Below are positions 60,445 to 64,000 of a DNA stretch of 64,000 nucleotides, in pieces. The position numbers were made by a program, and so were the translations under genes. The first letter of the stretch is position 1. Each line of letters starts with the position of its first letter. Source of the DNA: Chloroflexi bacterium UBA6077 (GTDB taxonomy: Bacteria; Chloroflexota; UBA6077); NCBI GenBank assembly GCA_002436065.1, contig DIXP01000004.1, positions 29,552 through 93,551 on the forward strand. The letters are read 5' to 3'. The notes under the pieces are model-generated. The model made no database searches. It saw only the letters and a program-made list of their open reading frames with translations, and was not told where the DNA came from.

Positions 60445-60586
60445 TGCTGCCCTCCATGAGCCTGGCCGACCACGTTGGGACGCGGTTGCCGGCGAGCGAA
60501 CTGTGCGGCAGACTGCTCCGGGAGCAAGCCGCGTGCCGCGGGATGGTATGGCTCTTGCCCGCATGGTAGATGCACGAGGGCAGGGT

Positions 60587-61486
60587 ATGGGGATAGTTGA
60601 CTACGTGATAGGGCGGCTTCGCGTGCTCGACGCGAGTTTGGCGGGGCATGCCAGCTACAGGGTGGTCCGGCATTCCTACCAGCAGCTGAACGCACGGGAT
60701 GGCCAGAGGATCGCGGCGGCCGTCACCTACTTCGCCGTGTTCTCGATCTTCCCCTTCATCCTGCTGTTGATCTCGCTACTCAGCTTTGCCATAGACTCGC
60801 GTGATGCCCAGCAGCAGGTTATCGATCTGCTCTCGGGGTTCCTTCCCATCGGGGCAACAGGGGTGCAAGAGGTCATCGATGGGGTGATCGCCGCGCGAGG
60901 GGCCGCTGCGGGCCTTGGCATCCTGCTACTGCTCTGGGGCGCGCTCGGTTGGTTCGAGTCGATTGACCAGGGGGTCAACGAGATGTGGGACGTGAAGGAG
61001 GCGCGACCCTTCTTCATTGGGAAGCTGTTCGCGCTGGGGATGATTGGAGCGGTGGGCGCGGTGATGGCGCTGTCATGGCTCGCCGGCATCGTCGTGGGGA
61101 TTGTATCCGGCCTGGTGCCCTCGGTGGCAGGTATGCCGCCGGGGCTGTTGGAGTTGGTCATCTCCATCGTGTCCTTTGGGCTGATCTTTCTGGTCTTCCT
61201 GCTGCTGTACCGCTACTCGCCCCGGTGCCAGTTGAGCTGGCGCGACGTGTGGCTGGGCTCGCTGCTCACCGCGGTGCTGTGGACGGTGGTGAGGAGTGCC
61301 TTCACCATATACGTGACGAGGTTCGCGGACTTCTCTTCGGCCTACGGGCCCTTCGCGGCGATCATAGCCTTCCTCGTCTGGCTGTACGTTACCCATCTGG
61401 TCATCCTGTTCGGGGCTTCGCTGACATACGCTCTCAGGGTGGAGAGCCAGGGTGGGGACGTGGATGGACGCCGGGCGGCCAGTTGA
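60587..61486 (+). CDS. YihY/BrkB-family membrane protein
   Basis: 299 residues from ATG 60587 (GAGGGCAGGGT upstream; ATG 60563 possible; the longer frame from 60206 overlaps the divergent gene). Six helices. Family signature AAAVTYFAVFSIFPFILLLI, then LGWFESIDQGVNEMWDVKEA, LLYRYSPRCQLSWRDVWLGS and SSAYGPFAAIIAFLVWLYVT. Formerly called ribonuclease BN; actual role likely membrane transport or envelope-related. Confidence 0.9.
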   Translation: MGIVDYVIGRLRVLDASLAGHASYRVVRHSYQQLNARDGQRIAAAVTYFAVFSIFPFILLLISLLSFAIDSRDAQQQVIDLLSGFLPIGATGVQEVIDGVIAARGAAAGLGILLLLWGALGWFESIDQGVNEMWDVKEARPFFIGKLFALGMIGAVGAVMALSWLAGIVVGIVSGLVPSVAGMPPGLLELVISIVSFGLIFLVFLLLYRYSPRCQLSWRDVWLGSLLTAVLWTVVRSAFTIYVTRFADFSSAYGPFAAIIAFLVWLYVTHLVILFGASLTYALRVESQGGDVDGRRAAS

Positions 61487-61549
61487 CGGGTTTGAAGAGC
61501 GGCGGTTAGACTAACGCTGCCCGATTTCCGTCCCCCAAGAGACGCAGAG

Positions 61550-62065
61550 ATGCCCGACCCTCTTCCCGAATCTAACAGTACGCAGCCCGTGCGTCAGTCT
61601 GGCCTGCCCACGCCCTGGGGCTATCTAGGGAGGCTGCGGGATGCTCGATTCGAGCGGCAGCAGGGGGAGCTGCGCAGCTATCTGGAGGCGACGACCCCAG
61701 TAGCGCTGCTGGCCCAGCGGTTCTACGGTGAGTGGCGGGAGAAGGTGGAGGGGGCGACGCCGATCCAGGACTGCCAGAAAGCGGCCAATTTCGCGGCGAC
61801 CTACTGGTGGCAGATCACGGAGCGGCTGAGGGGCTTCGAGCAGATACCACCACCCAAGGTGGCGAAGCGCTACCACAAGCTGCTGTTGGAGGCGCTACGG
61901 AGCGCCAGCTACGGCGCGGAGATCACCAAGAACGGCTTCCGCTTCAATAAGTTCTCCGAGGTTAGCCGAGGTATGGGATACCTGGACGAGTACCTGGAGA
62001 TGATGTCCCAGGCCGAGGCCGAGTTGGGGAGGCTGCTGCGGAAGTACCGACTGATAGACGAGTGA
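61550..62065 (+). CDS. Hypothetical all-helical protein
   Basis: 171 residues from ATG 61550. After a 30-residue flexible start it is helix-rich, with NFAATYWWQITERLRGFEQI and PPPKVAKRYHKLLLEALRSA. No membrane segment and no recognised family. Codon use and GC content fit the neighbours, which supports a real gene. It follows the YihY gene after 63 nt. Confidence 0.65.
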   Translation: MPDPLPESNSTQPVRQSGLPTPWGYLGRLRDARFERQQGELRSYLEATTPVALLAQRFYGEWREKVEGATPIQDCQKAANFAATYWWQITERLRGFEQIPPPKVAKRYHKLLLEALRSASYGAEITKNGFRFNKFSEVSRGMGYLDEYLEMMSQAEAELGRLLRKYRLIDE

Positions 62066-62094
62066 TGAGTGCTGGGTGCTCCGATGCAGCGATT

Positions 62095-62340
62095 ATGACA
62101 GGTGTCGCCAATCCGGGCATGGCGAGAGGGGTGTACCTGTAACGGGAGATCCTGAACTGCGCTCCTACTCCCGAAAATGGATCGTGCTCACCCTCCAACA
62201 GGAGATCCTTCGCTCGACGCTCAGGATGACAGGGGGGAGGGGCTCAGGATGACAGTTGTAGCGAGCATCTTTTCATCGTTTCAAGTGGCCCGCTAGGGTC
62301 ATGGGTTGCTCAGGATGACAGCGAGTGGGGGCGCTCAGTG
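62095..62340. repeat. Multiple copies of dispersed CTCAGGATGACA repeat
   Basis: GTGTACCTGTAACGGGAGAT near 62130, AACAGGAGATCCTTCGCTCG near 62198, and CTCAGGATGACA at about 62220, 62241 and 62309. The most rearranged array of this family in the window. Confidence 0.75.
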
Positions 62341-62352
62341 CTCGGGTCTTGG

Positions 62353-63051
62353 TTAGGGGAGGAGATCCAGGAGACCCTGGAGGGTGGGGATCTGGAGGCT
62401 GGCCTGAGAGAGTAGGCCGTCGCGGACCAGGTGTATGGCGTCGATTCCGGCCCCCTGCGCGCCCAGGACGTCGGCTTCGTAGTCGTCTCCCACATGGACG
62501 ACGCGATGGGCGGGGACGCCCGCTCTGGCGAGGGCCAGATCGAAGATGCGGCGGTCGGGCTTCTCCACACCCACAGCGGCCGAGGCCACCACGAACTCCA
62601 TGTGGGGGGTGACGCCGAGCCTCTCGCAGAGGGGGATCAGTCGGGAATCCCAGTTGGAGACCACCCCCAGCCGGTAGCCTCGAGAGCGGAGCTCTGCCAG
62701 GACATCGACCACCTCTGGATAGAGGCGATAGTTCTCCGGTACCCCAAACACCCGCCACATCTCCTCGAGAAACTGCTCCAGCTCCCCGTTCAGCCCCAGC
62801 CGGTGGTAGAGGCGGGTGTTGAAGTCGGCCCACCACGCCCTGGTGGTTTCATCAGAGGTGTCGTATCGATCGTCCATTGGGGGAGACTGGCGGTATTCGG
62901 CCCACAGTGCCTTTATCGTGCCCCCTACCTCTGCATGGTCGACCTCGTGGCCCAGCCTGGCACAGACTCCGCCGTAAATGGCGGCCGTAGAGGGGTGGGC
63001 GGTGAGCAGGGTCCCCTGGGCATCCAGGAAGACGACGTCGTAGCGACGCAC
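62353..63051 (-). CDS. HAD-superfamily hydrolase
   Basis: 232 residues, GTG start overlapping the upstream stop by one base. HAD motif I YDVVFLDAQGTLLTAH (nucleophile Asp, second Asp replaced by Gln as in some HAD-IA members), motif II LGVVSNWDSR, motif III at EKPDRRIF and motif IV VHVGDDYEADVLGAQGAGID. A small phosphatase with an alpha-helical cap; substrate unknown. Confidence 0.88.
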   Translation of the reverse strand: MRRYDVVFLDAQGTLLTAHPSTAAIYGGVCARLGHEVDHAEVGGTIKALWAEYRQSPPMDDRYDTSDETTRAWWADFNTRLYHRLGLNGELEQFLEEMWRVFGVPENYRLYPEVVDVLAELRSRGYRLGVVSNWDSRLIPLCERLGVTPHMEFVVASAAVGVEKPDRRIFDLALARAGVPAHRVVHVGDDYEADVLGAQGAGIDAIHLVRDGLLSQASLQIPTLQGLLDLLP

Positions 63052-63491
63052 TAGGGCCTACCCCCGACGAAGAGACGACAGGTGAGGAAGCGGGTGACGG
63101 AGACCATGATCCGGTTGGACATCAAGAGGAGTATGGTCACCAGGAACGATCCTAGCAGGGGCTGGCCGAGCAATGGGAAGATGGACTCGCGGGTCGCGAG
63201 GTGCCACAGCAACAGGAGCCAGCAGATCTCCAGCGGGCCCCCGATCACCCATTCCAGCAGGTCGATCAGGTACAGGTTGACCCTGGTTCTGGGAGGGAGC
63301 ACCACAGCCAGCATGGCTATCAGTGCCACCATCGCCATGCCGATCCACCAACCGGGGTTCCAGCCCATGGTTGCGATTGTCAGGGGCCAGAGGATGGATC
63401 CCACGGCGACGGGGAACCGGGACCAGAGCAGCTTGTCGGCTGTGAGCTGGCGCTCAGCTTCTTGTCTCGAATAGTTCATCACGAGAGCCAT
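63051..63491 (-). CDS. Small hypothetical membrane protein
   Basis: 146 residues from ATG 63491 (ATG 63479 also possible). Four or five hydrophobic helices (PVAVGSILWPLTIATMGWNP, WWIGMAMVALIAMLAVVLPP, GPLEICWLLLLWHLATRESI, LGSFLVTILLLMSNRIMVSV). Not recognised. It is coupled by a TAGTG junction to the HAD gene. Confidence 0.7.
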   Translation of the reverse strand: MALVMNYSRQEAERQLTADKLLWSRFPVAVGSILWPLTIATMGWNPGWWIGMAMVALIAMLAVVLPPRTRVNLYLIDLLEWVIGGPLEICWLLLLWHLATRESIFPLLGQPLLGSFLVTILLLMSNRIMVSVTRFLTCRLFVGGRP

Positions 63492-63563
63492 TGTAGCACG
63501 GCGCGGCTCGTGGCCGAAAGGGGTGCGGGCTCGCACCGGCGAGGGGGTGCGAGCCCGCTGGGG

Positions 63564-63782
63564 TCAATCGTCCGGGTCTTCCGCGGATGCGTCGTGTTCC
63601 TCATAGCTGTCGGAGAAACCCGCCAATTCATCGTCCCAGCCCCCGGCTTCCACCAGGTCCTCCGCGGTCCAGGTGCTGAGCCCGGGTATGATCTCCACTA
63701 CTCCTGAGCCGGTACGAAGCTGCGTGGGGTGCCTTCGGCGCCTGCGTCTGATGGTGGAAACTGCTGAACCTTCGTCCCGCAA
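63564..63782 (-). CDS. Possible small acidic-tailed protein
   Basis: Up to 72 residues from TTG 63782. A basic start (IRRRRRRHPTQLRTG) precedes GVVEIIPGLSTWTAEDLVEA and a very acidic end (SYEEHDASAEDPDD). It looks like a natural small protein by composition, but there is no family match and no strong ribosome site. Confidence 0.4.
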   Translation of the reverse strand: MRDEGSAVSTIRRRRRRHPTQLRTGSGVVEIIPGLSTWTAEDLVEAGGWDDELAGFSDSYEEHDASAEDPDD

Positions 63783-63941
63783 TGTTGTACATCCTTAGTG
63801 GTATCTGCCCTGTTGGTGGACAGGAGAAAGTCAGAGTGACCTTGGGCAAGGGTATGCGCACGGCTTGAGTAAGGCAGTTACCGTGCCATGGCATACAGCT
63901 TCGGCATGGTTCAGACAACAGGCGAGATGGCGTGACAGTAG

Positions 63942-63961
63942 GGGCGACCGGCCGGTCGCCC
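63942..63961. repeat. 20-bp perfect palindrome
   Basis: GGGCGACCGGCCGGTCGCCC at 63942-63961, fully self-complementary, probably the core of another dispersed intergenic element. The last 40 bases beyond it are GC-rich with no gene. Confidence 0.7.
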
Positions 63962-64000
63962 TGGCGGGGCAGGCAGGCGAATGGGCAGGGCGACCGCGGG

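Noticed and set aside
60206..60586. Longer N-terminus for the YihY-family protein
   Set aside because: It would overlap the divergent acidic protein gene and lacks family similarity; ATG 60587 has a better ribosome site.

Overview
The window looks like a chromosomal stretch of a GC-rich, probably free-living bacterium, most likely Chloroflexota. The taxon is an inference from the many GTG/TTG starts, the mix of genes (six-gene Ech-type hydrogenase, exopolysaccharide cluster, NHL and DUF2723-type proteins) and the intergenic repeats of the kind that conceptually translate to VILSAAKDL-like peptides. No rRNA or tRNA gene was recognised, so the taxon is not proven.

Layout. 0-8 kb: an aminotransferase remnant, an NHL beta-propeller gene, an intact aminotransferase, then a gene graveyard holding three relics of a non-ribosomal-peptide-type thioesterase, with an Mrr type IV restriction gene and two small unknown genes wedged between them, and an MFS transporter. 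8-13.3 kb: a GalT-like/TPR gene pair, a small winged-helix-like gene and a secreted glycoside hydrolase. 14.3-19.5 kb: a complete echABCDEF-like membrane [NiFe] hydrogenase operon closed by a strong bidirectional hairpin. 19.5-24.3 kb: MGMT, a metallo-beta-lactamase-fold hydrolase, an LCP ligase, FdhD and a PAP2 phosphatase. 24.3-34.7 kb (minus strand): an exopolysaccharide cluster (rmlB, rmlA, BY-kinase, two Wzz-like proteins, a GT-C enzyme, two GT4 enzymes and a polyprenyl-phosphate sugar transferase) separated by repeat-filled spacers. 34.9-45.2 kb (minus strand): a type I restriction-modification operon, hsdM - KilA-N - hsdS - frameshifted PD-(D/E)XK-like gene - HTH - decayed PIN relic - hsdR - DUF45 metallopeptidase. 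45.4-48.4 kb: PH/DUF1648 membrane protein, NYN-LOTUS protein and maf, behind a good sigma70-like promoter.

48.4-59.35 kb is a visibly less GC-rich island. It holds a nested insertion sequence, a CapA-like phosphatase, an M19-type dipeptidase, an aminotransferase, a tctCBA tripartite transporter and a two-component system. It lies between two directly repeated, near-identical 419-bp copies of the 3' part of maf. 59.8-64 kb: an acidic small protein, a YihY/BrkB membrane protein, an unknown helical protein, an HAD hydrolase with a small membrane protein, and repeats.

Working together: the island genes look like an uptake-and-catabolism module for a peptide- or amino-acid-like carboxylate. The EPS genes plus LCP and PAP2 point to envelope polysaccharide synthesis and attachment. 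The Ech complex would couple ferredoxin oxidation to proton reduction and ion pumping. Two separate restriction loci (Mrr and type I) are each accompanied by accessory or decayed genes. The strongest candidates for something undescribed are the maf-bounded island with its nested element, and the KilA-N/nuclease/DUF45-decorated type I locus.
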